64,000 nt of DNA from Lithospermum erythrorhizon (taxonomy: Eukaryota > Streptophyta > Magnoliopsida > Boraginales > Boraginaceae), in contig JADFUC010001773.1 of NCBI GenBank assembly GCA_019722365.1, positions 186,001-250,000 of the forward strand. The letters run 5' to 3'. Below the pieces are notes generated by a model. That model did no database searches. It saw only the letters and a program-made list of their open reading frames with translations, and was not told where the DNA came from. Positions 1 to 13,048 of the stretch are shown here, one piece after another. Every line of letters begins with the position of its first letter. The stretch's first letter is position 1. The position numbers were made by a program, and so were the translations under genes.

Positions 1-91
1 TTTGATTTAATTCAGACTTGGTAAAAGAGCTAGTCACACCACTACCTTGCTTTTCCCCTATTCTTACCATCTTGTTTTGGCTAAATATTTT

Positions 92-430
92 ATTTATTTA
101 TCAATATCCAAATATGTAAATGCATTTACTATGTGGAAATTGGGATGATGGATTCGATCAAGGCCAATAGGCCATCCCCATGGTTTTGGTCCGACTGTCT
201 CATTCAATGACATTAGAGGTTTGGCTTAGATTCAAGTGCAACATGTCACAACCATAATTCAATATCCACAAACAATCTAACAATTTATCAAAACATTAAA
301 ATGAATACAAGTGGGAACATCTTAAATGGCCAAAAGCATGGACAATTCATAGTGGCAACCACCTTACCACCCTAAACATATACAAAGAATTGGATCTTGG
401 TAATACAAGGTGTCAGTTTCTGGGGCTATA
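92..430. repeat. Dispersed repeat, copy A (pairs with 32732-33090)
   Basis: About 340 bases align, with small gaps, to 32732-33090 in the same orientation. Shared landmarks include atgtggaaattgggatgatg, ttggtccgactgt, cattcaatgaca, gtgggaacatctt and tacaaagaatt. The block lies about 300 bases beyond the 3' end of the xylosyltransferase gene. No long frame is shared, so it is non-coding: either an unnamed mobile element or the trace of a segmental duplication. The rest of 1-723 shows no gene; 431-723 is presumably the 3' UTR and flank of the xylosyltransferase. Confidence 0.75.
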
Positions 431-723
431 TAAACATGATTGAAGAAAAAATAGCGAGGATCGTCGAAAAGTGTAACACTAGCCAGATGCCATTGCAACC
501 AAACTCCATGTTTACACTGGCGATCCTCAGCCATCTTCAGAATCGCGTACTCTGGGAAGATTATATCATCAACTCTATTCGCTTATTTGTAGTGTGGATG
601 ACTGTATGATAGAGGAGCGGCAGCTGAGCCCGGAGATCTTAATCTTGCAACAATGGATTCCACCATTTCACATCTAGCCAGATCACTCTCTTCCAGGAAA
701 TGAAAGTTGCACTGACCAATAGG

Positions 724-3227
724 TTACCATTCAAGACTTCTTACAATTTTATGAAGCTCATCAATTACCACTTGGGGTCGAGCATATGAACCTCCCAAGT
801 AGATGGGATGGTACTTCAACCCTTTCCATTGAGCTATCAAGGCGAAATGTGGTCGTCTGAATTTATAAGCAACTATCTCGAGAACAATGGTTTTTGGCTC
901 TGCAGAAACTATCTGAGTTAGAGCTGCACCATGCGCGCCAATAATGACTGAAGCATCTTGGATTGCTCGAACCTGGTCCTTCATAGGCATGTGTGCAAAC
1001 CGACCATTAATTACATTTAGTTTATATTCTTGTTGATTGGATGCCCAACTGTTTACAGCTTCAAATACTTCTGCTTCATTGTGAAGTCGTGTCTGTATCC
1101 TACCATGATGGCGTGGATGAGCTAAGTAATCCTCACGTCGAACGAAGAGGATGTTGTGACTGGATGTTGGTTTGAATATGCGATGTCTATCAACTGGAAA
1201 CCCAAATGCTGCTCTTATCATTTCCCCAAACTCTGACAATCTAGCAGTGCGCTGATCATCAGGATGCTGCCACAAATCATGTGCAGATGCTCCATGACAA
1301 TCTACTTTTTCTGTTAATCCCTTGAACATGGCAGTTTCATATCCCAAAGGTGTGAGGATAGCATGGTGGAAACAGACTGGGCCACTAAAATGCTTAGCAT
1401 ATTTGATGCTAGAAAACAATACTTGCCATGTTTCTTGCAATTGTGTCTGTGATATTTTCACCATACAAGAACAATAAGTACAATGCATAAACATATAAAT
1501 TGAATGCGAGTATGTGACATTACTTTTCTAACTAATTATATAACTTCAAAAATGGATTACCTCACAATGCCCATCTATGAATACTAAATGAGGACGATTC
1601 GGCAGGCCAGTCACTCTTGAAGCTACATATGCACTGTAAAAATCTGTGAAAGTATGGAATACATTTGCATACTCGAAGCGTGTGAGAAGAAGTGTTGGTT
1701 CCTCAACCCACTGAAATAGGCAAAGCGAGCACATAAGTTAGATAACTCCTAAAATATATGAACACTCAAAAAAAGAAGATAGCTAATGGTTGGGAAGGGG
1801 GCATGAGCTAGTACACATACAAATATATTTGATGCAATAAAAGATCTCAAATAATTGAACTCGTTTGATGCTCTATAGCAAAACATACAAACCCATTCAA
1901 TGCATATATCTTCACCACTGTGATTTAAAGAGCTAAATAAATTGTCATATTAGATTCTTAAGTTCTTGTTTTCATGAATATGTATCTATCCATTTTTATC
2001 ATCCGTAAATGCATCAACTGACTGCGCCTCAAAATGAGCCATTCCAGATCAATTAATCACATAAAGGCACAACAGAGAAACTCGCCCCACTATTGCAATT
2101 GCATGTCAAGCTTTAAACTCTCTCACAGTTGATGCCCAAAGAATGAAGTATATATATTAGGCACTACAGGATAATGTTTCACACCTTCAACTACCATTTA
2201 TGTTGGCAGAATTCGATGAACACTCTAACGACGAAACTCATTTCTCAAATCGAAACAATGTATAAAAGCAAACAAAGGTTCTCAATAACTCCCCCTATCA
2301 GATTATGAAGATTCCATTACTAAACATTTTATCTCATCCCTTTGAACAAAAAATGATCTGAAGCTCATCAATCACAAATTCACAATCACACTGAGATTCC
2401 GTATCAGCCTAAGCGATGTAAGTGGGGTATGATAATAGGCAACATTACCTTGTGATAGATAACAAGGAGGCTGTTCCCGAAATTGACCAAGTGTGAAGTG
2501 CAAATACTACTTACTACTTCACTATAAATAAGAAGCGTAGATAGTGTAACGAGCAACTTTGAAATATACCCAAAATCAAATAAATTAATCCAAATCCCAT
2601 GAAATCAATAAACCCTCACCTCAGAGCACTGTAATTCATCGTCCCCAACAACTCGAATCGTATCGATCAATTCCATCATAGTATGCCTCTTAATCTCTCC
2701 AGTGGGCACATACTGATGAAGAAACTCCTCCCCCACAAGCTTCTTCCCTCTCCAAGATCCATCACTACTCCCAATATCGAAAGCCCCATCTTCGAACACC
2801 GGAACCTCCTCCTCCTCCGATCTCCCCATCACCGTATCCACCTTCTCCCCCCCTCTCGCCACCCTAATCCTCTCCGGCCATCCCGAATCCCCCTCCCCCT
2901 CTGAGCCAGACTCCCACCAACGTCTCTGTACGAAACTTTTCAAACTACTTTTCCCTTTCGGTAAATCTTGGGCAATGTTTCGAAGAAACCCTCACAAAAT
3001 TGATTTTTACATGTTGGTTTGGTCCCATGGGAGGTAGGGGAGGCAGTATCAAACATGGTTTTGGATAAAGGAAGGCAGGTAGTTTCCGGCAAAGAATAGT
3101 GGTTTTCCGGTAAAGAATGGTGGTTTTCCGGTGAATGGGAGTGGTTTGGGTGAGAGAAGTAGAGGTAGAAAGTGATGGTATTGAGAGTGAAGAGAAAGAT
3201 GAGAATTTTGAGGGCTTTGGAATTCAT
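724..3227 (-). CDS. XYLT: Beta-(1,2)-xylosyltransferase (GT61), three exons, exon 1 frame disrupted
   Basis: Golgi type II membrane enzyme that adds beta-1,2-xylose to the core mannose of plant N-glycans. Exon 1 is 3227-2620 (donor GAG/gtgagg), exon 2 is 1710-1561 and exon 3 is 1446-724; introns obey GT-AG and join in phase 0. Exon 1 begins with a signal-anchor (MNSKALKILIFLFTLNTITF), which fixes the start at the second methionine; an upstream in-frame ATG lies at 3257. Exon 2 carries WVEEPTLLLTRFEYANVFHT and VTGLPNRPH; exon 3 carries LFVRREDYLAHPRHHGR, MKDQVRAIQDAS and IIGAHGAALT, all typical of plant XylT, and ends in a normal stop. Exon 1 changes frame near 2940-2950: the N-terminal frame hits a stop just as the frame leading to RGGEKVDTVMGR opens. 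The segment normally holding a CFYSETL-type motif is shortened and scrambled, with a TETL remnant in the third frame. So it is either a young pseudogene or carries assembly indels in G- and A-rich runs. Confidence 0.9.
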
Positions 3228-3257
3228 TTGTTTATTGTTTTTTTCATGTCTCGCCAA

Positions 3258-3929
3258 GAATCTAACACAATGTCAGAAGTACAATGCTCATGGGGTTTGG
3301 GTGACAGTTGAGCACTTTAATATTTTGCAGTTCCCAGATTCAGGTATTGTATGAAATTATTTAACATACTCCCCAGTATTCATCAAATTTAAGTATGTCT
3401 AGTAGGTCAGAAACTTCCCTTTAAAAGGAAGAATCGTAAACATTCAAACCCTTATTCCTCCATATATCTAGAAAATATCCACTAGATACCTTTCTATCAA
3501 CACAAGGTTAGTCAGATATGGTACAAATTTTCCAAAATTTTATTAATCATCGATTCTTTTTGCATAAAACCTCAAAATGAAAACCCCTATGTTGATACTT
3601 GGGAAATAGGAAATGATGGAATAATTTTACAGTAGGGAACATCATGCATTCTTCACAAAACTTGTAAGAACCATAAAGGGTTATCGAGGTTACCTAAAAT
3701 AGTCAGTGTTGTTGGACGGTGGTGGAGAAAGTAGAGGAAGTTGCGAGGGAATTCAAAAGGTGGGGAGAAGTTGGCAGTAATGGAGACGAGGTTGAAAGAT
3801 GAAGCACGTTTTTAAATAAAAGTAAAAGAAAGTACACTTTAAGAGAGAGGGTACATTTTATGAGAACTTAGGACGATGGGTTAGGTCACGTTAAATCGAG
3901 GTATGGGCACGTGTAAAGAGAGAAGGAAG
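3258..3929. other. Upstream flank of XYLT; no gene seen
   Basis: This holds the presumed promoter of the xylosyltransferase and AT-rich sequence. No convincing long frame or splice-bounded exon was found, and no TATA box could be placed with confidence. Confidence 0.5.
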
Positions 3930-4428
3930 CTTGAGGTTCTGATGATGGAATCGGTTGGGCTGACGAGGGATCGAAAGGGGCGAGTCTTGTCCAGAAAGCG
4001 ATACTTATCAAAGATGTGGTTCTCCTTCAAAGGTAGATAGTAGTTTGAAGATGGTGAATACGGTCAATGAGCGGTTCACGTCCGTAGAACTCCTTGGACA
4101 TTCAGGTGCAGGTGCTCCTTTAGTGGAGGGGCAATGATATATATAACATTTTAGGCGAAGCCGAAGTTGAAATTTCTAATGGGATAAGACCCCCGTAGGC
4201 AGAGGGGTATCAGCGAGATGGTGTGATTTTTTACAATCAAGGAGGAAGTTGGTACCATGACACACTTTTACTTGCCTATAAATACATCACTCGTAGTTCA
4301 TTTATTCCTTAACAACAATATACTATTTTACAGTACAATCAGTTAAATACAAGCGCTTCTTGATCGGCCCAGGAGTATGCGTGATCGCGCCCGTAGTCGG
4401 CGTTTTTCGAATTGCAACGGCGGTGTTA
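3930..4428 (+). mobile_element. 3' end of a Ty3/gypsy element: polypurine tract and start of 3' LTR
   Basis: A purine tract (tagtggaggggcaa, 4121-4134) is followed by an LTR start (tgatatatataac, from 4135). The start resembles both LTRs of the gypsy element at 44931-55268 (tgatatatatatgtattagg), and a later stretch also matches (tgcctataaata; tactattttacagtac against tactattttctagaagtac). It is therefore a second member of that family. The LTR stops at 4428, where a copia LTR begins, and its remainder was not found on the far side, so this is a truncated relic. Confidence 0.65.
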
Positions 4429-5209
4429 GAATCTAGTATGAATTTTAATTGTGATAGAACTTGCCAAATTCCGCATCCGGATCCTAAAAATGACATATAG
4501 TGATCTAAAATACATAATATGCAATATGAATAAAAAGTTCTTACATTCCAGCTGAGAGAGCGAATGAAATGTCCCGGCCTCCTCGACCAATGCCTGGCGT
4601 GGCGAATCCCCTTCACCCAAGAGCCTCTCCATTCGACATCCCGACACCAAAAGAGTTGTCCTCACAGATTGTACTGAGGGAGGGAATCGAATTCGAGCTT
4701 GAGGCGGCTAGAGTTGTTGAGGGAACAAAATGGAAAGAGAAAACTACCGTAGGGGAGAGAGGCGCAGTTCTAGGTAGAGGGAGGAAAGGGTTTTTGATTT
4801 CATAAAAGGTAGAAGGCTTGCGCTCTGCTTTCTTTAAATACCATTGCTAATTTTTCGCCCGTTAAGCAACTACGTTAAAAGAAATCGGTTTAACTTCGTT
4901 AACTTAATGAGATCGTTATGTGTTTTCTAATCAAATAACGAGTCAGCAGTGAGAGTTATTCATCAATTTTCCAATTACCCAATTGATTAAACTTGCAAGT
5001 TTAACGAGATACATCTCGATTTACAAATTACCGTTTAATTTCATGCATGAAATATAATTCGAATATCTTGTATGTGTGTGACTGCAAGCCTGGAATGTGT
5101 GTAAGGCGTATAATAATAATAATTGATCCATTCTTATTATTATAGCGATTAATAGTAAAATCTATGATATTTCATGGCCATAAATTATCCATGAGAACCA
5201 TTATTATTA
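4429..5209 (-). mobile_element. Ty1/copia LTR, reversed, missing its first ~150 bases
   Basis: In plus orientation it begins tgttagaatctagtatgaat, the complement of the LTR 3' end seen at 47851 (tgttggggaatctaagtatg) and at the end of the 3' LTR near 13048. Rightwards it keeps the LTR landmarks tttcatgcatgaaatataat and ataataataataattgatcc. The LTR 5' terminus (tgttggaaatcaatg) is absent. At 5215-5236 a short patch (cttagtattcaccttagtaa) matches the LTR in the opposite orientation. The LTR sits inside the gypsy LTR fragment on its left. Confidence 0.7.
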
Positions 5210-5259
5210 TCGTTAGACTTAGTATTCACCTTAGTAATATGAAAAAATCAACCCATTTT

Positions 5260-8200
5260 TATATATAGTTCACACAGCTGTCATCAATTTATTGTATTAG
5301 TTTGATGACTTGATATTTAATTGTTTCATGAAATGAAGAGGGATTAAAACTTGATTAATTTAGTTTTTGATTTTAGATAGAATCATTTCGATTTTACAGT
5401 TTGAAATTTTGAAAATTCCAAAATTAAATCTGTATATTCACGAACCTTTTGAGGAGTTCATCTCAGATTTTTCCACATTTTTTTTTGAAATTTTAAATAC
5501 TCCAAAAAAATTCATTGAATTTCTGGATTGTTTTTAGTTTGTCGAAAAATTAAATTGTTTTGATGAAATTCCAATTGGGCGTGTTCAATAATATTATTAT
5601 TGATGTTCAAATTAGGAATACAGGATTTTTAAAGAGCATCGAATCATTTTCTTTTTACAAAGTTGCAATTAATGCGAAAGTGAAATTAATTTACCAATAT
5701 TAGAGTAAATTAAAACTGCGAGGGACAGGTGTGCAGGGGCCGGATTAGGACGATCCCGGCCCACCCCGGTGAAAACTCACGGCCAGCCACTGCAGCACCA
5801 CCAGGCGTATCGGGGCGTGGGTGGCCGGAGCCGATTCGTTTGCTCCCGTTGAAGTTCGTAGTCTCGACAGAAAACCCTAAATGTATTTCATGTAATTCTT
5901 TTTTTGGTTTTTAAAATTATTGGTATTTATTAATTTAGGTTTAAATATTAAATATAAATTTTGTCATTAAGATGATTGAATATATGTCTTGAATGACATT
6001 AAATTTTGATTTATATTTTCTTTCATGATTATTTTCATGGTGATAATTGTGAAAATATCATTTCATGGTAACTTTTCAAATTTTGAATTTTGGAGTTAAT
6101 TACTTGAAAGTAATTATTCCATGATTTAAGTGGTTGGTAATTATTGTAATAATTATCATTAATCATGTGTGAATATATTTAAATTGAAAAATTTACATTA
6201 ATTGATAATTAATTGTAAAATAATGGGTAATTAATTAGTCAATTATGAACACATTTATTTTTCATTTCATTTAATATATATGACATTAAGTGCATTTATT
6301 TGTTTTAATGTTTTGCCTATATATATATTGTTATGGAATGGAATGGATGTGTCTGGTCCATGACCCGTGTTTTATTTCGATTAGCGTATCGTATTGTTGT
6401 AAATGACCAGCTGAGTCATCTTATTTTAATTTTTCTTGTTTCTCCCACAAGCTTGCATGTTGTCTAAGTTGGGATTAGTGTAGTTGAATTGTAATTCAAG
6501 ACGAAGCTTGGTGGAGATTCGAGGAAGCGAGAGAGCTGAAATTGTAATAGGGCCAAAATGTTAGTTTAAATTGTTTGAAAATGTAATAGGGCTTAGAATT
6601 AAATATCATATACCTCTTGAATGTACATTACTTGTTTTTATTTTTCATGTGGGCACATATGCTTGATTATGTGCTACGTTGCATGGTAAAATAAAAGCAA
6701 AGTAATAATAATCTCACCATTTAAAATTTAAGCAAAGTATCAAGCCAATTTTAAAGTTGTGAAATCAGTTGCATCATCTGAGCACTTATTTGTGATGGCA
6801 GTGTTACGATTTAATTTGACAACTGACAATGGATCATTTTGAAGTGATTTCCACTAACGTTGTGGGCTTTGGATGATCGCTCCAGTAACTATTTGGTTTA
6901 ATTGGTATCTTGGCAGGTATTTTCGGGGAGATACAAAAGTCGGGTAGCATCTTGAAATAATGCTAGTGACACAAGAGTTATGTAGTTTTACATAATTGGT
7001 TGATAACCTACTATTATACTGGATTCAAAATATATGCAGTGTTGCCGTTTGAATTTGAGTATAATAGATCTTGATACTAATATATTTCGTGAGATTTGAA
7101 GTATTAGTATTTACTTTACAATTTATTTGTAAGTGTTTAGCATGATAGTTTCTTTGATTGTCTTGTCTTTATTTACTTATTCTTACTTGAGAATTATAAT
7201 GGCTACTTCCCATTACTACTCATCATAAGGGCACTTCGGCTTCGCTTAACGGCTTGAAAAGTGCAAAATTTGAATAACTTCGAATTTTGATGAATGTGCA
7301 GAGATTGAGAATCATTCTCCAAGCGAGAAAGGAGTGAATAAAGTCTTTGAACAATAAAGGATCCTCGAGCCTAATGATAGTGCCTCCCGTGAGGAAAAGA
7401 TCCCTAAAAAGCACAAGTGCGATGTTATTGGATATACCATCTTTGCCCGATATGGAACCTTGGCTCAGTTCGGTATGAAAAGGTGGCGACATATGACATA
7501 TACCCGGCGCTTGAGGGAGTTATTCCGAGAAAGGGAAGCTAGAAAGCGAGACATATGACAACTGTCTTCGCTAGAAGCGGGCCGACAAGCAGAGCCGGAC
7601 GGTACTTGAGGAGCCAGCGTATCATTAAGGCCGAGTGGTGGCAGTCGACCCATTTGACGCCACGGGCACGATGTCTCTAAGGCGGGCGTGGATCTGGAAA
7701 TGCTTGAAGAGTCTCTTCAGGACAAATTCTCGTTTGTCATGAACTTCAATAATACTTGTGAGAGTTTGAGTTATCTACAAGCAGAGGCACATAAAGAAGA
7801 TGATCCGCAGCTGTGAGGCGAACATGGTGAGACTAAAACTACTCATACATTTTTGGTGGTTTTAAAACTTAAAGAAGAAATTCAAGAAGAAGTTTACCGG
7901 CAAAGCCAAGGGTTCGAGTAATCCCAAAGCTGCTGGACAGGGGAGCACTAGGAAGGATGGCGGAAATGTCCATTATTGCGAGGCACAAGTCAGCGGAAGT
8001 CGACTGCGGGGAAGTTAGCGGATGATGATAGGAAGAGATAGTGCCGACGCTCTGACCCTCTGGTATGTATGTTATTGAGATTTGTACAACTAGATTCTAT
8101 AAGTGGGTGCTAGGCAACGGTTGTTCTCATATTTGTCATAATATCACGAGAACTTCGAGTCAAGTAGGAGACTTGAAGAGGACAAATGGATACGTGTAGG

Positions 8201-11200
8201 AAGCTTATTTGTGAAGGTTGGAGCCACTACTTGATGGGATCCATTAGTTTAAATTTGCTCACCGGGCCTTGTTTGAACTTATTTCGATTTACTATGTGCC
8301 TCGATTACTTGAGGAATATTATTTATGTTTTTGTTTTGAATAATGATGGCTTTTCGTTTCGATAGATCCCACAGCCAATTTAGGATCGCGTGGCGGGGTA
8401 GTATTTGGTACGCGTCTCTTCAAAATGGTCTATTTGTTTTAGACAGCGATTCTTGGAGTCGTATAATAACATAAACTTAAAGCGGAATAAGCCTAATGAC
8501 TTAAACCAAACATACATATGGCGTTGCAGTTAGATTCGTAATGCGAGAACCGAATCAAAAACTCCACTCGATTGGAATACTTGAGGAGTTTCGATTATGA
8601 ATCATACGACAAGTGTGTGAATGCATCTCCTAAGAGCAAAATGAAGCTAAGCACATACTTCACTAGATTCAATGAAAGGGAAAAGTGATTTGTGGGGATC
8701 ATCTGTGATGTATGTGGGCCCGATGAACCGTCGAGAGGAGGGTTATAACTGCCGTTCGTTTCTTACGTGATTCGGTGAATACGGTTTTTGTGTATTTGAT
8801 GAGACCTGAGCCACGAGTCATTGAAAATTCCAACTGGGTTTCAAAATGAAGTACAAAACCGATTGAACAAGGCAACTTGATAAAGATTCTCGATCGATAG
8901 GGGTGGAGAATATTTGAGTCACGAAGTTCAATACTTATCTTAGAGAGTGTGGTATTGTTTCACAACTCGCTCCGACGAGGAACGCCGCAATATAATGGCA
9001 TGTCTAAAAAGGAGAAATCGAACCGCCCAACGTATGGTTCGATACATAATGAGCTTGCTCGATCTACCGGTTAATTTAGGGGATATGCTGACTTACAGCG
9101 CGACAACACCTTAAGCAGAGATGTCCAACAAAGTCACGGTGAGAATACTCCCCATGAAATGTGGTTTGGGAAGAAGATTCCCCGAGTTGGGTTTCTCATG
9201 ATTTGGGGGCTAATAGAAGCTTATGTTAAGATAATGCCAGCGGACTAGCATGAATCGATAAATGCTGGCTTTCATAGGATATCAAAGCAGTTGGTTACTA
9301 CTTCTACAAAGCATGAGAATAGAATCTTCATTGCTAAAAGCGAGGGCGTTCAGCAGAGGAATATGCATCCCGAGGAAGGACTAGATGTAATGGTGTTCAT
9401 TTGATGAAGCTCGAGTTGATGAGAGTCAGTAATAATAAGGAGTAAATACAATGGGAAGCATCCTAACGCACCACAAGAATTGGTACCTTCTTTTCATAGA
9501 AGATCAATTCTTGATCCTGAAGTTGTGGAAGAACCAACCACTTAGGAGATCAGCGAGGGGATAAAATCACGAACCCGGAAGCGGTATGGTGAAGCACTTA
9601 AATGGGTGGAAGTAGCGAGCCCACTTCCTATAAAGAAGCGATAAATAGTAAAGGATCTTTGACGGTGGCAAATAGCCATGCAATCGAGGATGGATTCTAT
9701 GTGTACGAACAAGGTTTGGTCCTTGTTGGATTTTACCTGGAAATGCCGGTTAAGCCTACAGTGAATGTAAATGGGTATTTAAGAGAAACATGATAAAGGC
9801 GGAAAGCGTTGATGTTTTGAAAGCTAGACTTGTAGCGAAAGGTTTCAAACAAGTTCATGGCGTGGAGTAGCGAAACAAAACTTACTAGCAGAGTGGCTAT
9901 GCTAAATCCATTCGGATAATCTTAGCCATTCTTTGCATTTAAAGCGACTATGAAATATGAAAAATGGATGTAAAGGCATTTTTTTTCCTTAATGAAAATT
10001 TAAATAAATGTGTATATGGTACAACCTTCGGCTTAAATGTCCTAAAGGACAGCCTAAGAAGGTATGCAAGTTGAAAATATCCATTTATAGTCTTAGCGGA
10101 ACTTATCCGCGGTTGGAATCCTACGTTTTTGATATAATAGATCGATCAAAAGATTTTGGTTTCATCAAAGAATGATGAAAAATCTTGTGTATACAAGAAG
10201 GTAAGTGGGGAGTTATGTATCATTCATGGTCACATGTGCTTAGATGACATACTTATCATTGGAAACAACGTAGAGTTACTAAACTAAGGTCAGGATTGGT
10301 TTGTGTAAATGTTTCTCGATGAAGGACTTAGAGGCGGAAGCCTGAAACATATACTTGGAATAAAGATCCACGAGATCGAGGCTAGAAGGAGTGATTAAGG
10401 GGCCACATGTGAATAAGATGCTGGAATAGAAAGCTTAAATAATGCTCAAGAAGGGTAATCTCCCATGAGACATGGAGTTCAACTCCAGGAAAGAGCACAG
10501 GTGTCAGTACGAGTCTTGAGATGAACAAAATGAATGATGTACACTTATCTTGTTATAGGATCATCGTGGTATGTCATGTTGTGCGCTAGACTTTGATGTG
10601 TCTTATGCCTTTGAGTAGCTCGATGAATGCAAACTAATACGAGGTGAAAGCCACTAGATTGCGATGAAGTCGTCTTGAATTGCTGAGAAGAACTAACGAG
10701 GCTTTCTTGGTATATGAGTAAGGAATGATGAGTTAGTAGTTACAGCTACACGATGCAGTTTAAAAGCAGCGAGAGGCGACTATCGTTCCGATGCAGGTAT
10801 GTATTTGTCACAAGCGGTGGAGGCGGCGAGTATCTTGGAGGAGTTCAGCGATGCCCCATTGCCGATTACACCACGAAATACGAAATGCATCGCGCGGCAT
10901 TTGGAAACGTAAGAAGCATGTTGGATTAAGAAGTGCATTGAGGCTTGGTGTAGTACCTAGCATTGAGGACCAGCGGAGTTGCTTTGTGGCAATCTGGGGC
11001 AATAGCTCGAGCTAAGGAACCCAGCTGGCATCCACAAATCAAGCACGTACCAGAAGAAAATATCCACCCTAATTAGGGCTATGCTTAATAAAGGTGATAA
11101 AGAAGTAGCAATAGAGGCCAATCGGCCGACCCGCTACAACCACTAAGTCGAGGGCAAAGCATGATGAGCATCACGGCGAACATAGGTCTTAGGCAGGATG

Positions 11201-12049
11201 TCGCAGTGTGGTGTTAATTAAGTGGGAATCATTATGTATCTTTTATGTTATTTGAACAACAAATATCGAGACAATTGTTAGCTTCTTATATTCTAGTATA
11301 TTTGTTTTACTTTCTGCGATCTATATGTTTTTAGAATTTTATATAATATACATGTATTGTATCCTCGATGAGTGAAAGTTAAATCCCTAGGTTTGTCTAT
11401 GTTTTCTAGAGGGAACAACATGAATTGTGATTATACCTCTTGACCTAGAAACATAGGATAGCCAAAGGCACCGAGTGGGATCAGCGATAGTTAAAGGCGA
11501 GCAAGCGTCGCCTTGACTAACATGGTATTGATTAGTGATTAAGTTTGATCACGTTAGCACATGACTAGATCAATACCATGAATTTGCCGATCCTATGGCC
11601 CCGGGGAGGCGGTATAATGAAAGCGAATTCATAGAAGATGTGTATATGCATTGTCCTATATTTGTTTAGAATTTTAGGATTCATTAATTCTTAGACAGCG
11701 ATATATAACTATACGTATTTATATAAGCTCTGTACTTTGACCATGACTAAACGTACGCCTTAGCGGGGGATTATAGCGGCATATGTTGGGTGGCTTGATG
11801 GTATAACTTGATAGATGTCGATATATTGGGAGGGATTTATCCGTCCTTACGATATACAAGGAAGATCTCGGGCTTTCTGTCTGATTGGTATTGATTGGTT
11901 TATGGGGCCGATAAAATAAATGCTTATTGAGTTCATACTTTCGGTAAAGAAGTTCTAGGTGTTTCATGACACACTTTTATAGTTAGCCACATTTAGAGAA
12001 TCGCGTGTTGAGGAATTGTATGAGAAATGTCGTCCAAGGGCAAGTAAAG
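5260..12049 (+). mobile_element. Decayed Ty1/copia retrotransposon, internal region
   Basis: Gag-pol order is recognisable through many stops and indels: a GC-rich leader near 5730-5860, gag near 7690-8010 (KKFTGKAKGSSNPKAAGQGS), protease near 8090-8170 (WVLGNGCSHICHN; the usual active-site Asp reads Gly), integrase near 8690-9050 (DVCGPM, ECGIVSQL), reverse transcriptase near 9560-10330 (CKWVFKR, ARLVAKGFKQVHGV, LDDILIIGNNVE) and RNase H near 10700-11180. This PR-INT-RT-RH order is diagnostic of copia. A purine-rich tract (gggcaagtaaag) precedes the 3' LTR at 12050. No plus-oriented 5' LTR was found; a possible primer-binding-site remnant (ttggtatcttggcagg) lies near 6908. No frame is long enough for a working polyprotein. 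Short frames in this interval are fragments of it. Confidence 0.85.
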
Positions 12050-13048
12050 TGTTGGGGGAAATCAATGAAAATTGATTCCGCTTTTTATTATGCCGTTGCG
12101 ATAATTAGTAATGATTCATTTACGAGGTTGGTTAAATGTGATTCTTTGGAACCCAATGTTCACCTTAGCCTTGTTATATGTGCGGGTGGCCAAGGTTCTC
12201 ATGATAATTTAAGGGTTATGAAATTTAGATCTTACTCTTTTGTCGTTATAATAATAGTAATTGGTCAATTATTATTAGTATACAATTTACTATTATCTCG
12301 AGCTGAAAGGTCATGTATGCAGTGATATTAGAATTATATTCGTATGAAATTAAATGAGACTTGTATATTGAGAATGTATCTCAATATTTTATATATTTAT
12401 CAAATATATATTGATGAACATCAATTAGTTTAAAATTGGAAGTTTAATCAATTAAGAAATTAAGAGTGATGAATAACTTGATAAGTTATTCAGTAGTGAC
12501 TTCGTTAGTATTTTTATTGACTTGTTAAGTTAATTAAAATGGAACAACTCACTTAGTGACTGCTTATTTGATTAGAAGCCATAGCAGTGCAATTAAGTTA
12601 GCGAGAGTTAAAGCGATTTCTTAACGATTTGCCGGGTGGAGTGGGCATTTGGTATTTAAAAAAGAAGAAAGAGACAAGGATTTTTTCATTTTTAAGCAGA
12701 AAAAACCCTTGCCTCCCTCTTCAAACTCTCCCCCACAGGTGTTTGGAAGAGATTTATAACCACACTTTGTTCACCCTTATTCTATGATTCAATTTTTTGG
12801 ATTCGATTCCCTCACGGTGTGTACAATGCAGAGGACATTGTTTGGTGTTGGACAATAGCGATTGGAGAGGTTTTTAAGGGGCATTCACGTGGCTTGTTGG
12901 CTTGAGGAGTTGGTTTCGTTTAGTGCTTTGCATTGCAGTGTAAGAACTCTTTATTTATGTGTTTTTAGATTAATATACATTATTTTGAAGATAAAGGGAT
13001 GTATGAATTTGGTGTTTTATCACTAGTAAAATTCATACTAGATTCTTG
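12050..13048 (+). mobile_element. 3' LTR of the copia element on its left
   Basis: It starts tgttgggggaaatcaatgaa directly after the purine tract and ends near attcatactagattcttga, where relatives end with a CA. The LTR family is shared with copies at 4429-5209, 16927-17556 and 47851-48796. The start includes a short inverted repeat (aatcaatgaaaattgatt). It is AT-rich with no coding content. Confidence 0.75.
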
